Positions 26,045 to 39,500 of a stretch of DNA of 64,000 bases are shown here, piece after piece. The DNA comes from Zygnema cylindricum (Eukaryota; Streptophyta; Zygnematophyceae; Zygnematales; Zygnemataceae). The stretch covers positions 362,939 through 426,938 of the forward strand of contig JBBHKE010001544.1 of NCBI GenBank assembly GCA_037447655.1, written 5' to 3'. The position numbers and the translations under genes are program-made. Numbering within the stretch: the stretch's first letter is position 1; each line of letters starts with the position of its first letter. A model generated the notes under the pieces. That model had not been told where the DNA came from. It was given only the letters and a program-made list of their open reading frames with translations, and made no database searches.

Positions 26045-26690
26045 CGAAAAGGGGAAAACCTTAAACATACATTTATTATACCCCATTTTGAATAATTGAA
26101 ATGGGCAGATAAAGAACATTAAGACTCATTCTAACATTAAGACTCATTGGATACAGAAGTACGTGTCCAAAATGACACTTAGGATTTCTTCCTGAATGAG
26201 TTTGGCCAAACTTAAACTAACATTCATGTCTATCTCCTCAATTCTGGTCGTCCTCTCTTTTCCTCCATCGCTGCAAACGCAATTTGATTCGTTAAAGGAA
26301 TCGAAGAATCTGGTCTAATATTAAGTCGACGTGGCATTGCCCATTTGGCGCTTTTAGCATATGCCTTTTACGAGACCAAAATGCCAAAGTGTGAAAATTG
26401 GTTGGCCGACATTGACGGTGGTTTTTAGTGTGTAGAAGGTGTCCTTTCGTTCTGTCCTTTCTTCTTGCTTCTAGTACATTTCTTGTAATTTCCAACCGCA
26501 TCAATCGCCTGAATTTTTGATCTTAAGTACGGTAGGTACGGTACGAAAAGTCCTGTCGTGTCGGTGTTTCAGTCGGTGAAAGTCCGCCACGTGTGCACGT
26601 GGAAAACGGGATTGAAGTGGCGAAAGAAACATTACAGTACACCCTTGATCGCTATTAGCGTTAACAAATATTTAGTGTTAAAAACAGCTA

Positions 26691-26898
26691 CACCGCCAAT
26701 CGTTATTAGCGTTGTGTACGCTAATTCCGTCCCGCTTTTTTTTTATTTATTCTCAAATAGAATTATCCACACTATTCAGAAAAACTAATTTTAATTAGAA
26801 TAGACGATTTCTTCGAAAATTTCCAAATTCCCATAGCGTAAACCACGCTAATTGTTAGGCATACGCCAAAAACTTACACGCCAATACGATTGGTGGTG
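26691..26898. mobile_element. 208-bp CACCG-family MITE
   Basis: Ends are CACCGCCAATCGTTATTAGCG and its inverted partner CGATTGGTGGTG, both flanked by TA (26689-26690, 26899-26900). The left 40 bp are nearly identical to those of the 18728 element. Confidence 0.7.
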
Positions 26899-27396
26899 TA
26901 GTGTGATTAATGCTAATTGGAATTTACAGGGGTTTTAGAAGGAAATCAATCACTTTAATTTGTTTTTTAGGGTTTTTAAATATAATCACCTAGTTTAAGA
27001 ATTTGGGTAAATGTAGGAATTAAATGATTAACCTAATAGCGATTCAGTGTAGCTAATAATGAATACCCATAAATCGAAGTTTTTGGTATCGGATCGATGC
27101 TTTTGTCCCTATACGTAATTTCTCCTTGTGATTAGCTGCTGGAATTTAAGTGTTGTGTATCGACAATTCCGACATTCGAAACCTAATTTTGGCATACAAT
27201 ACCTTGGCTAGGTGTATCAAATGAAAACGATAGCGATATTATTTTGATATATATTGAGGAACCGATATCGAAGATTGACCTTAAAAGGTAAAATGGTTTT
27301 TTACTTTTTAGTGTTCGGATTGGTTTTATTTTATGCATTCGGCTCCTTCTATATGGTGTCACATATTTAGTATATCTACGCTTTGTAGCGACTCTA

Positions 27397-27894
27397 CACT
27401 GCATCGTAATTAGAGTAATGAAAAAATTAGAGTAAAAAAAGAGAAAGAAATAATTAGAGGAATTTACTCTAATTTACGTGATAGAGCTGTTTCAAAAAGG
27501 AATTTACTCTAATCTATGCGGTGTACTCTAATTTGGCAAGTTAATATCCTCTACTGTAAATAAGGTAATTGTACAGAATCTGACAAAACGTATAGTTTAT
27601 CGTCACTATGACGTTCGCACTACGCGTTTTGTTAAAACGCAGTTATATGATAATGGCATGTATTAAATCATTATTTGTACTTTTTACTTATAAAAGTACA
27701 ATTTTGCACGGTCGGACGTCGTCCGTACTCCACACTATTTAAAATGAACATATATTAGAATTAAAAACGCTAATTAATCCTTACCTAAATTAGAATAATG
27801 AAAAAAATAGAATCGATTAATCTATTTTATGTGATAGAGTCAAAATTTCGAGCGACCGAATTAGAGTAATTTACTCTAATTACGATTCGCGGTG
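27397..27894. mobile_element. 498-bp CACCG-family MITE, AGAGTAA variant
   Basis: Inverted ends CACTGCATCGTAATTAGAGTAA and TTACTCTAATTACGATTCGCGGTG are flanked by TA. In this variant AATTAGAGTAA replaces the CTATTAGCG subterminal motif, while the interior keeps the family GTACAATTTTG and CACACTATTTAAA blocks. Confidence 0.7.
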
Positions 27895-28269
27895 TACTTT
27901 ATTGAATGACATCAAATGTCTGACGTCATCTTTGCTTCAAGGTGGAAATGCTGATTTCCTATACGTGTCTAAGTGGGAACACGATAGTGGTCGAATTCCC
28001 TTCAAGCGGTGTTGTACATTATTACTTTATTATAAGCCATGTCTCTTTCCCATCTTGCGAAAGCTCAAAAATTATTCTGGCCTAGAAAAAGGTCGATTGG
28101 ACGGTCAAGATTGACTCCTTGAAGTCACCTTGGAATGGCTATAGTTCTCAGCGTCCGGAATCCGTACGGGATTTCTGTACTTTCGTGCTACCAAGTGACA
28201 CGTGATTGTGATACGCGACGACAGTGACATAATACTGTTAACCAGTACGCAAAAAATATACCAGCGATA

Positions 28270-28376
28270 GATAATTTTTTTTCATTAGACGATATATCGT
28301 TCCACTTACCGATTGTTGATCGATAATATTAACCATCGGAAATATTGCATTCGGAAATTTACCGATGCACAACGCT
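28270..28376. mobile_element. Possible hAT-like MITE fragment
   Basis: The ATATCGTTCC, CCGATTGTTGATCGATAA and ACCGATGCACAACGCTA sequences resemble the palindromic interior and terminal ACAACACTA of the MITE at 10023-10473. Boundaries are unclear. Confidence 0.35.
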
Positions 28377-29645
28377 ACACCGTTTATCTCTATTAGTGTG
28401 TATTCCTTTTCCGCCGTTTAAAACATTTTTTTCCGTTCATACTTGTCCAATTTTCGATTTGAAACCGCCAATAAGAAGATGACAATGTTACCTTTCAATC
28501 GCAACCGTCAAATCCACAATCCGACATGTGTATACGGAGATATGATGTTATAAGGGCGTGTCCCCATGTGTTCAAGTAAGGGTTTTTTTCCGTCATTTTC
28601 ACAAAAAATGGGACTTCCAACGAGAAAATACTACACCGTACGAAATATAGGCAAAAACACAAATACATTTTGCATCATTTTGGAACTTGGAAGGTACGAC
28701 AATTTGGCGTTATCTTTATCGCGACCCACTTTCAGCTCATCTTCACACTTGTAATGGAATCAATTTAACCAAAATATCACCCTATCGACGAATAAAAAGC
28801 ACGTATTGCACGCGTGAAACGTCTTCGAATTTTTTTGAATGAATGAGAGTACACGCTACTTTTTAACATGCTCCTCACGGGCATGTACATACAAAAATGA
28901 CAAGCATGTACGGAAAAAAATTCGTTGGGGTCTCGGACCTCCACTTTCATTCATGGGTACTTTGCAGAAATTTACAACGTTCTCGTCTCTCCCTATCTTT
29001 TTCATTCGACCGCTCCTCTTTCCTTCATATCTAAATGAAATGCATCAATAATAGTCTCAAATGAAAGATATACTTTATTCTTTTTTTTTTACTATTTTTG
29101 GTCTCATTTTGATGGCATATCGAATGATAAATGGTAAGAAAAAGAAATCAAGAAGCCATGGCCGAAAGTTTATGTGTTGATGACGTCACAAGGTAGCATG
29201 ACTTCGCAATGTCACAAAACCCTAAACATCTACAATGTCACAAAAAACTCGACGTCTACAACAGTCGCCGTTTTTGTAGGCGTCACTAACTTTAGGAAGT
29301 TTTGTAGTCGTCTACATTTCGTTTCGCACCATCGTAGGCTGTCGCATATTTTGTAGACGTCTACACCTATCACGTATTTGAAGAAATGAAGGCGCAAGTA
29401 ATGGTTGACATAGGAACACTTTGAAAAGTACACCGTAAAATATGCGCTAAAATCCAAAGTAATGTTTCAAAGTTTCGCTTACATGTAAACACGTCCTAAG
29501 AAACTAAAAAAGAATAACACTAATAGCGATTCACGATGAACCTAGGACGCCGACCTTCCATTAAGATCGTAATGAACGCGACGGCCAGAAGACTGCGTTT
29601 AGTGTCGAGACATGGAACCGTGTGAAGCTCTCAATGTGTACACTA

Positions 29646-30140
29646 TACCGTGAATCGCTATTAGCGTAATGAAACAATTAGCATCATTTACACTATTTGA
29701 GAATCTCATTTTTTATGGGAAAAATTTTTATTCTAATTTATCGTTAACTCTAATTTATACAATGCTTTGTAATAATTGTCGGCGCATAATATATTCACAC
29801 TAAAACATGTGCATGTACAATATCGTTGAAATCGTACGCCGTCGCTTATTTCTGACATCCACACGTGCCAAGGTAATTTTCACGTAGTTACATGTCAGCG
29901 CGACAACGTCAATATTGTTTATGTACTTTTCTATTTTAAAAAGTACAAAATGGTACGGATATGACAGACCTTACATCACACTATTTAAAATAGCACTACA
30001 TTAGAGTTATGTACCCTATTTAATTGGGTACCTCAAATAATGTTTTGAAACATTTAGAATGATTAATTCCATTTGAGAATCTGCAGAAAAAAACAGGGTA
30101 CCTCAATTAGAGTCATGAACGCAAATAGCGATTCACGATG
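29646..30140. mobile_element. 495-bp CACCG-family MITE
   Basis: The left end TACCGTGAATCGCTATTAGCG and right end AAATAGCGATTCACGATG are inverted copies flanked by TA (29644-29645, 30141-30142). The interior has the family block ending CACACTATTTAAAA. Confidence 0.65.
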
Positions 30141-30147
30141 TACTGTA

Positions 30148-30356
30148 CACCGCGAATCGTTTTTATCGTCTAAGGTTTTTTTCAAAACATCTTTTCTCCG
30201 TACACATTTGTTGGATCTTCAATTTGAGACCGCAAATTGGAAGTTGAGTACGTTGCCTTTCAATCGCAACCGTCAGATCCACAATCAAACAAGTGTATAT
30301 GGAGAAAAGATGTTTAAGTGGCAAAATAACTTTGACGTTAATAACGATTAGCAGTT
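30148..30356. mobile_element. 209-bp foldback MITE of the CACCG family
   Basis: The ends CACCGCGAATCG and CGATTAGCAGTT are flanked by TA. Inner arms AAACATCTTTTCTCC and GGAGAAAAGATGTTT pair perfectly. It abuts the previous MITE with only the shared TA region between them. A related, more decayed copy lies near 28378-28560. Confidence 0.65.
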
Positions 30357-31478
30357 TACCTTTCCACCAAGAACCGTACAAGTGTGACATGTCATGTCAC
30401 ATTCGCGGCCTTTTGTCTTTTGACCGTGGTTTGGTCACTGGAGTGCCAATTGTTATTTTCACTTATCAAAATGACGCCTCTGCACCGAATAGTCGGTTAG
30501 GTTCATAGTTCAAAAGTAGGCGTTTTTATGGTAAGCCTTTCGTAGGCGCACAAAACTTGGCACAAAACTCGCGCAAAGTAGGCATACTGTATGTGTGTGC
30601 GTTGTGCACATTCTTGTACGGACGTACGAATCTGACGTATCATCATAGTACACCGCACGCCGCCGAACAAAACTTTTTAGCGAACTGACACGGCGTAGGA
30701 TGACATTCTGAGGGAAAAAAATCCCGAAAAACAAAATTAACGCGGACGTAAGTCCTATCGTAAGTTGTGTTATGGGCTTTTCATGTGATCTTCTTAGATC
30801 GCTACTTTGATCAGCAACCGTCTGATCGTCCAAATCTGATGGTTTAAATAAAAAAACCTCAAAACTCACGGAAAAATAAATATTTGTTTGATTTTTTTTC
30901 AGATTTAGACATGATGTTAATTCTCTATCGATCAATGTGCAACTCAACCCTGTTACTATTTTTTTTCATTTTGCGACCTATACAATATGGGTCTTAAGGC
31001 CATATTGTATGTTTTGTGTGCAATAGGCATATTGTATGGGCGTACTTTCACCTACTTTTGAAATATAGTTAGGTTCGTTTTTGCTGGAAAAAAAAAAATC
31101 TACGCAATCCCAGGTCATGATACCAATTGAAATAACAAGTACNNNNNNNNNNCAGCAGAAGGAGTTTTTTATAGTCTCAAAGCAGGACCTCTCTACTTCT
31201 TCGACTTTTGTCACGTGAAGGTGCTCCACATCCGGGGTAATTCGAAAACATTTTGACTGAAACAACGGTATGGCCGGACATATTTGAACATAGCAATCGA
31301 ACAAATTCAAATCCTGTATTAAACATAGGTACTGGAGAGAGTGATGTTGTTTTTGTACGTAACAACCTAACAGATAAAGGTGGGACTAATTTGACAGACT
31401 TGTCCCATTTGACTAATGCAACGATTAATTTGACTGGAAAGAAGGGTTTCAGACTTAATTTTCGGAGATGAACGAGTT
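30357..31478. other. Unassigned stretch with assembly gap
   Basis: No recognised gene. It contains ten N at 31143-31152. A 145-codon minus-strand open frame (30510-30947) has no motif and low-complexity composition, and was not accepted as a gene. Confidence 0.4.
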
Positions 31479-33996
31479 GTAATAAAGCTAGTTGGACTTT
31501 ACAGTTAGCCATCAATATTTTACTAGAGGAGGAAGCTACATCTAATATTCTCAATGTTGAGCAAGTAGAGGCTTTTAATTCAGACTTTGGGAAGAAAGGT
31601 CAGTTTAATTAGCAACGTAATCAGTTTACCCTGTTCAGACAGTTTAATCAGGGTGGAAATAGACAATCCAACAATGCATGTTTTTGTTGTAGTGAGAGAG
31701 GTCATGGATACAAATTATGTCCTAAACTTAAACAAGCTAACGATACAAGTTTATACAGGCCGGTATGGCAACAAAGTCAGTTTTACAAAAGCTTAATGGG
31801 GCCTACACCTCGTGGAAGTGCACTGTTTTCAGCTTCTTCATCTCTCCAGGACGAAACTCTGATATTTTTTGAGGAAGACGACACGGATCTATTCGCTATG
31901 GCGGCAGCAATAGAGGGCGCAAAGGACCTTGGATGGATAATGGATATAGGAGTGTCAGCCCACATGTGCTGGAACAAGGCTATCTTAAAAAATCTGAAAG
32001 CAACGCCGGAGAAAAATATCTATTATGCTTGTGGAATGAGTGTCCAGACTCGTGCTATGGGTGATGTGTCCTTACTAGTTGATGTAGAAGGAAAAGAAAT
32101 TGAAAGAACCCTTCACAATGTCTTATTTGTGCTAGAATTTAAGAAAAATCTGTTTTCTACGTCGTTGGTAGAGAGTAAAGGCTTTGAGGTTAATTTGAAA
32201 AATGGTCGGCAGGTTTTAGCAAAAATGGCAAGGTTGCGGTTACAGGTACTAGAGATAGTAGCTAGATGTACCGCATGGATATGGCTAATACCAAAGAGAA
32301 TGATGTTCTGTACTCCGGTGTTTTGCACTCAGATGAGTTGTGGCATAAAAGATTAGGCCATGTAAACTATGATAGTTTGAGGAAAATTTTCATTGCTGGA
32401 AAAATAGAAGGTGTATCAATCACATATGAGCAGGTCAAAACTTGTGATGGTTGCGCTTTAGGCAAAATCCACAGATTTCCATTTCCTAAAGAGTCTGAGC
32501 ATCGGTCAACGAGACTTTTACAACAAATTCATTCAGATGTTTTTGGTCATGCGAAGGTTCCATCTGCCGGGGGGATGAAATATATGGTCACCTTCACAGA
32601 TGATTTCTCCAGGTTTACAAAATTTTACTTCATGAAGGAGAAGAGTGAAGTGTTTGGTCAGTTCAAACATTATAAAACATGGGTTGAAAAACTTCATAAT
32701 TCACCTATTTTGCTGCTCAGATCGGACAATGGTGGTGAATACACGTCAAAAGAATTTGAAACCTTTTTGCTCGAGGAAGGTATTAGTCATCTATTGACTG
32801 TTCCATATTCAGCGGAACAAAATGGGTTGTCGGAAAGACTAAATAGAACTCTCACGGAGAGCTCTAGGTCGATGCTCGTAGATAAAAATGTGGATCCAAA
32901 ATTTTGGGCAGAGGCTCTAAATTGTGCAGTTAATATTAAGAATATGATAGGATCCAGGTCGGTAGACACTAGTCCTTACGAGATGTGGATAGGTAGCAAA
33001 CCAGATGTTAGCCATTTCAAAGTCTTTGGTAGTCAATGCTTTATCTTGGATACGTCTACGGACAGATGGAAAATGGAACCGAAGGGATTACCAGGTATTT
33101 TGTTAGGATATGATGATCACTCTAAAGGTGACAAAGTCTTTGTATTTGAGAGGCAGAAAATAGTTGTAGCAAGGAATATCATTGTCAAAGATGAACTAGA
33201 CTCGATAGATTTATTTCAAATGAAGAGCAGCAAAAGCAGCAAAAGGTACAGAAGTATGTCATCTTAAAATTGCAAGCAAGAAATTGTCCCGCAGGTGCAA
33301 CATTCTCCAGTAATGACTCTAGAGTCAGACTCTCTCCGAATTCCTCATCCAGTTCAGTTACAACTGGACCACCAGCAGTCAATACACACGGATAGCAACC
33401 AGCGCAATCAGCGCAACCAGCGCAATGCGCGGCATCCGACGATCTCAGCCTCAGATTTTTCGGGGGGAAGAAGATCGAGCAGGTGCCTGCGAGCAAGCTC
33501 TCACTTTGCCTACTCGACAGCCTCAAGGGAGCCCTTGACCATCCAAGAGGCCTTCTCATCACTAGAGCACAATCACTGGATCGAGGCACCAAACGACGAA
33601 ATTAAGTCGATCATGGAGGCCCAAACATGGGAGCTTGTGGAACTTCCTCCAGACCAAAAGGCGATCGGCAACAAATGGGTATTCAAGGTGAAGTTAAATC
33701 CCGATAACACCATTGAACGATATAAGGCCAGAGTTGTGGCAAAGGGTTATAATCAAAAGAAAGGAATCAATTTTGAAGAAACATTTTCTCCGGTTGTAAG
33801 ATTTCTGACAGTTAGGATTTTGCTGTCCCTAGCTGCTATAGAAGATATGGAAATTCATCAGATGGATGTAAAGACGACCTTTTTGCATGGAGAACTAGAA
33901 GAGAACATTTACATGCAGCAGCCTGAAATGAATGTAGAACCAGGAAAAGAGCACTTAGTATGCAAGTTGCTAAAATCTTTGTACGACCTAAAACAG
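31479..33996 (+). mobile_element. Copia element 2 (family 1), 5'-truncated, gag to RT part
   Basis: This element is homologous to copia 1, joining it at the gag SWTLQLAI stretch (about 31490). It carries the zinc knuckle CX2CX4HX4C (31679-31720), a protease with DIG in place of DTG (about 31944) and a frameshift near 32225. Integrase follows, with the H-H-C-C finger (32340-32455) and catalytic Asp, Asp and Glu contexts HSDVFG, RSDNGGEY and EQNG-SER. A stop at 33265 and a frame change precede the RT (33560-33996). The RT is cut off at LYDLKQ by the insertion of copia 3 and resumes at 41907. No LTR is left at the 5' side. Confidence 0.88.
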
Positions 33997-36525
33997 TGTT
34001 GAAATTTATTGATTTATAGAGTATTTTCTAGGTTTAAATGTATTTGTATAAAAGGAAAAGAAAAGGACGGACAACCTGCCTCCACCTCCGCTCTCTAGCC
34101 CCCATACTTGTTGTAGTCACTGAAGGGTAGAGAGGGTGGTTGATCCATGGCTGCCTTAGTTCAACAGGCAGCTATTTTTAGTAGGTTACTTAAAAAATAC
34201 TTGACGGACCAAAGATTTGATCCCGGTACCTACAGTTCGTCAAGTTGGCCAGTAGCGGTCAACTTTATCCTAATAGACTAGGATCAATGCTAAGTGCTAT
34301 GGTATGTGATAGATATATATATATAGTTCGGGTGAATTAAAACCTTTTAACTACAACTGTTTACGGCGTACATAGATTCAGTTTTAGAAAGTACGTCGTA
34401 CGATAGTAATTCAAAACGGATACCACGCATTTTGTTTCGACAGCGAAACAAATGCCACGCAAGTATTTATTACGGCTAAGATTGCGTTTCGCATAAAATC
34501 CAACGGCTCATATTATCGCCGAAATCCTGGAGTGGTCACTTTGGCGTTTTATGACGTGGCATTGTTGTTTTTGAAAAGTTAGTTTCGTGCGAACGCGGCG
34601 TTTCGTGCGTACGCGATGTTTCGTACGTCCGCGTGTTCGCGTGCGTACGCATTAACGCGATATACTGTGGAGGTTCGAAAGGATTTGCGGATTGGGGAAT
34701 TAAATGTACGAGTAAAATTAATGAAGTAATTGAGTGGCGTGAAATGTGATAAGAAATGGACGGCGGATCGCGAAGCGATCTGACGTGAGATATTCGACGA
34801 AGATGAAATGGTACGTCGCACGTAAAGAACATAATGCGACATGTGAGATATATGGAAAAGTACGCCGCCGGTACATAGAATCTTTTTGGGACAGGTGTAC
34901 TTATTTTAGGCAGGCGCATTTATGACGAGGAACAAAATTGCAGTACGGACAATTTCGGATGATTTGACGTGGGTTTGTCAAGTGGACTTCTGGACCACGT
35001 GGCGCATCATCAAGGGTTCCAATTAAGAGCTACGGACGGCGGACAAAGGCCGCCGTTATTTTAAAAGAAGTGGGGATGCAAAATCACGTCAAATCACACG
35101 ATATTTATTTTTGGACGTCCCAGATGCTTTGACGAGATTCGCGAAGTCTTGTTGATTTATTCGCCATGACTCAGCATAAGATTTTGTGTACCTGTAAATA
35201 TTTGGAACAACATTGGTTTGTTTTATGTGTATTATAAATTAGTGTTGATTATAACATGTTTTATTTACGTGATCATTTAGGGTTTCGACAGTTTACTTTG
35301 TGTGTGTTTATGTGTCGTATTTGCAGACAAGTGTACGCTTACGATTGCTTGACTTTCAGGTGCACGCTTACGATTGGCTTATTTTTAGTAGTAGGTTATC
35401 ATGGTTAAATAGGACATAACAGCAGTTACGTAATTTACGTAGGATATTTTGACAGTTAGTTGACAGCTCACAAGTATATATATAGCTATGAGCTTTGTTA
35501 GTAAATCATCAATGCTTAGCATGAAAAGTAGGGACCGAAGATGTAAACTTTTAGGGTTGCCGATTAGGTCATGCATTTAAATGATACATTTATCATCTGA
35601 TTATACTTTTGTTTATATGTGATGCATTCATTTATTATTATATATATGTGTTAATTTTATGTTTGTTTGATATGCATTGTTAAAGCATTTGTCTTAGGGT
35701 TTGTTATGTTGATTATTCCATCAAACCTAAGATGTTATCCTAAGGTTTGTTTATGTTGATTACTCCATCAAACCTTAATGTTATGTTTGATATATCATGC
35801 ATTGTCTTAGGGTTTGTTATGATGATGGAGATATATTAAACTTCTATTCCATGAAAACCTAGATGATTTCATGCGTCTGTGTACGCATGCTTGCTCCGTC
35901 TATGTGCGGATGAATGATTGCATCTGTGTATGCATGTATGTTAAATGGAGGATGCATTTCAAATGATTGTTCATTAGCCTAACTTTGCTTAACATTTTGT
36001 TTGATAGTTTGGGTGGCTTCTGCGGTCTATTTTAGACCAAAGAACAACAGGCATGACCTCGAGCCACGTGGAAAGATGACATTCGGTCATAGGAATTCCG
36101 AGGAACGTACGGACGAGTGAAATGCGGACACGCGTCCGCTTAATAGCCTTCTCGTACATAGGCTGTACAAAAGGTACACCGGCAGTAGTACTTTTTGTAC
36201 GCTACAATAATTTAATTGGTCCATACTTTAATAGATAGAAGTTATTAGAGAGAATCAGGACTTATAAAATTTTGGTAGGTAGTCACCTCTCCCTTTGAGA
36301 GTTTGTACAAATTGGCATTTTTACTGCCTCATAACTCATCGCATGGCTGGGCATTTTTAGAGATTATTTTTCCTACGGACTCACGGAAGTTTATGCTGCA
36401 CAGGGGTGCATTCAGTTTGTCAGCTTGATTACCTGGCCAGCAGTGGCTGTGGGTTAAAGGGGCTAGTTAACAATTATCTAGAGGCTTCTTGTATTCTGTA
36501 GTCCAATGGAGGACACAGAATTGCA
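33997..36525 (+). repeat. 5' LTR of copia 3, with nested solo LTR A
   Basis: The two parts are 33997-34562 and 36055-36525; 34563-36049 is solo LTR A and 36050-36054 is its duplicated target. The last 20 nt (from ATG 36506) are the start of gag. G-box-like ACGTG elements (GACGTGGC, GCCACGTGG) are present. Confidence 0.92.
34563..36049 (+). mobile_element. Solo LTR A (1487 bp)
   Basis: It begins TGTTGTTTTTGAAAAG and ends CCAAAGAACAACA, with target duplication GGCAT (34558-34562, 36050-36054). The matching empty site is seen in the 3' LTR of copia 3 (GACGTGGCATGACC, near 41421). Internal short repeats include GTTTCGTGCGTACGCGAT near 34600-34650 and a TTAGGGTTTGTT...CCATCAAACC unit repeated near 35695-35785. 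There is no coding region. Near-identical terminal sequence is found in solo LTR B. Confidence 0.92.
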
Positions 36526-39500
36526 GGTTATGGGCCCACCCTCTAGGGTGCCCACTTTCAAAGGATCTGGGTTCATTTATTGGGAAGCCATGATGATGGG
36601 AGCTTTGTGTGAAAAACGATACTGGGGTATCGTTAGTGGACAAGTGAAACGTCCACCTTCGGGAACTCTGCCATGATTTGGAGGAGTAAGGTTTTCTGCA
36701 TCAGCGACTGCTTCCGCGGAAGAGGCAGATGATGGGGACAGTAGTGTGTCCGAAAAGGGGAAAGAGAAAGAGACACCCCTCACCCCTATTGCCATGGCAC
36801 CAGGAGCGGCGGCCGTGAAGACAGTGGAGAACGATGTTCAAATGTGGGAAGACATAAACATGACTGCCAAGAACTTCATTCTAAGGCATCTCACTCAAGC
36901 ATTGGCCACCTCTCACCTTAATATTTACAAGATCAAGGAGTTGTGGGAAAGTATGGTGGAGATCTATAGAGCTGGTACCACTCTGGATCTTTAGTTGGTT
37001 GAGCAAAAGCTAGTGAGTTACACGTACAAAGGAGGAAAGATGTTAGATTATTGCAATGATCTTTCTTGTTTGTATATGGAGATGGAAAGTGTTGGTTGGA
37101 CAGGCACAATGAAAATGAAAGTAAACACTCTCATCATGAAGTTACCAGACGAGTATGAGAACTTAGTGTACCGAGTACAAGAAATGTCTGAAAGTTCATG
37201 GAAGTGGAATACAGTGGTCAGGATGATACTTGTGCACGAAAATACCCTGGAGATCAGGGGAGGTGGAAAGAGCGTTCAAGCTCTAGCCGGCGGAAAGGAC
37301 AGGTGGAGACCGGAACTGAAAAAACCATACAAAGGAGAAAGAATCCAACCTGGAGGACCGAGGCCCCCAAAGGGCCTATGTCATTTTTGCAAAAAGCCAG
37401 GGCACTTTATTGCGGATTGTGCCAAGCTGGCGGAGCTGAGGCTCAAAGAGAACCAAGGAGGGGGTTCTTCCGAAGGGAAGAAAAAGACACTTTTGGTCAC
37501 AAAGGTGACAGGAGACATCGAGGACAAGTCCTCTGAGGAGGATGGGGAGCTTCTTCTTGACGAGAGTCTGGAGGAGAAGAAGATCCCTCGGAGACAAAAG
37601 TGTGCCGTTGGAGCAATTCGGGAAGCTCCACAGGAAGGATGGATCATCGACTCAGGGCCATCCATGCATATGTGTCGTGATAAGGACCTCTTCACTAAGC
37701 TAAGGAAAATCCCTACTGTAGAAATAGAGTATGGGGATGGGAGAATTGTTACTACAAATCTAGTGGGATCAGTTGACTTGAAAGTTTTAGTGGGGGGTAA
37801 GACTTCTATTATCACTTTCTTAGATGTGCTTTATATTCCTCAGCTAAGTAAAAATCTTGTTTCTACATCTGTGTTAGATGACAAAGAGTTTGATACTTTC
37901 ACTAGAACGGGAGTTTTTACAGCCAAGTATTGGGATGAAGTTTACTTCACTGCAGATAAGGGTAGCCAAAGAATGTTTAGGCTTAACCTGAGTAATGAAA
38001 AGAAGAATACTTACAATGTTGGTGTCCCAAAATTGATGATTTGGCATAAGCAATTGGGGCATGTGCATTTTGATAGGTTGAGGGAGATGAAGAAGCTGGG
38101 GGTGGTAGAAGGCATTCAGTTCAGTGATAATGAAATGGTGGATGATTGTAGTGGTTGTGCCCAAAGAAAAACTCACAGACTTCCTTTTCCTAAAGCCGCC
38201 ACATATAGGGGTAAAAAAGTACTTGATTTGATCCACACAGATATCTGGGGACCAACAAGGGTACCCTCAGTTGGAGGGAAAAGATATATGTTGACAATCA
38301 CTGATTATTGGTCTAGATACTCTAGAGTTTATTTTCTAAAAACAATGTCAGAAACACCAACTTACTTCAAAGAATACAAAGACTGGAGTGAGAAGTTGCA
38401 GGGAACCCCCATTAACAGAATTAGGAGTGATAATAGGGGAGAGTATACCTCTAACCAATTTGAGGAATACTTAAGAGATGAGGGAGTTCAACACCAGAAA
38501 ACTGTACCACATAATCCGGAACAAAATGGTGTAGCAGAAAGGCTAAATCGAACACTAGGAGATAGTGTATGCAGTATGTTGGCTGACAAGAAAATAGGAA
38601 AGAGATTTTGGGCAAAAGCCATGAACTGTGCCAATTACATTAAAAATAGAGTCCTCACATCAGTAGTCAAAGGTATGACACCTTATGAGAGATGGGTTGG
38701 AAGAAAACCATATATCTCTCACCTTAAAGTTTTTGGTAGTCAAGTTTACAGTCTAGATACGGATAAGAAAAACTTGAAACTTGATGCTAAGGGAAAACCT
38801 GGATATTTTGTGGGATATGATGAGGATGTTAAGGGATATAGAGTTTATGACTTAGCAAAGCAAGATATCATTCTGGTAAAACACCTAGTTGTCATGGATG
38901 AAGGAAAGTCAATTGACCCCTTTAAATATACATGAAGATAAGAATCAGGTTTGAGTCCGAGAGTGAGGAGAACTCTGTTTTTCCCGAAAAGGACATGAGT
39001 GATACCGTGATTGCAGATTTAGGGGAGATCTAAGATACAGGAGAGCTACCAGATACCCCACATATTTTCATGGATTTCGAAGAGACAGAAGAGGAGGAAT
39101 CGGAACCATCTTCCATGAATAGGGGAGCTAATGAGACACTAAGGAGGAATCCAAGACTTCCTTCTATTCCAGCTTCAAAATTTGAAAGGGGGAGAAGGAG
39201 CAGCAAAAGGCTACAAAAGAAACATGCTGCTCATAAGGTAACTAAGCTATCACATCTTGATGAGCCTCAGTCATACTTGGAGGCAGTGAACAGTCCAGAA
39301 AAGGACAGATGGATCAGGGCCATAAATGATAAAATGGCTTCCATCATGGAAGCAAATACGTGGGAACTAGCGGATTGCCCTCCAGACAGAAAACCTATTG
39401 GGTGTAAATAGGTCTTTAAACTAAAACTAAACCTTGACAATACCATCGAAAGATATAAGGCTCGTTTGGTGGCAAAGGGTTTCACCCAAAAGGAGGGGAT

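Noticed and set aside
22438-27180. GTGTTTTGTATCG at 22444 and GTGTTGTGTATCG near 27152 as the two ends of one hAT element around the transposase relic
   Set aside because: The two sequences are in the same orientation, not inverted, and no 8-bp duplication flanks them.
30510-30947. 145-codon minus-strand frame
   Set aside because: No recognisable domain, skewed composition with short repeats, and MITEs nearby; likely chance.
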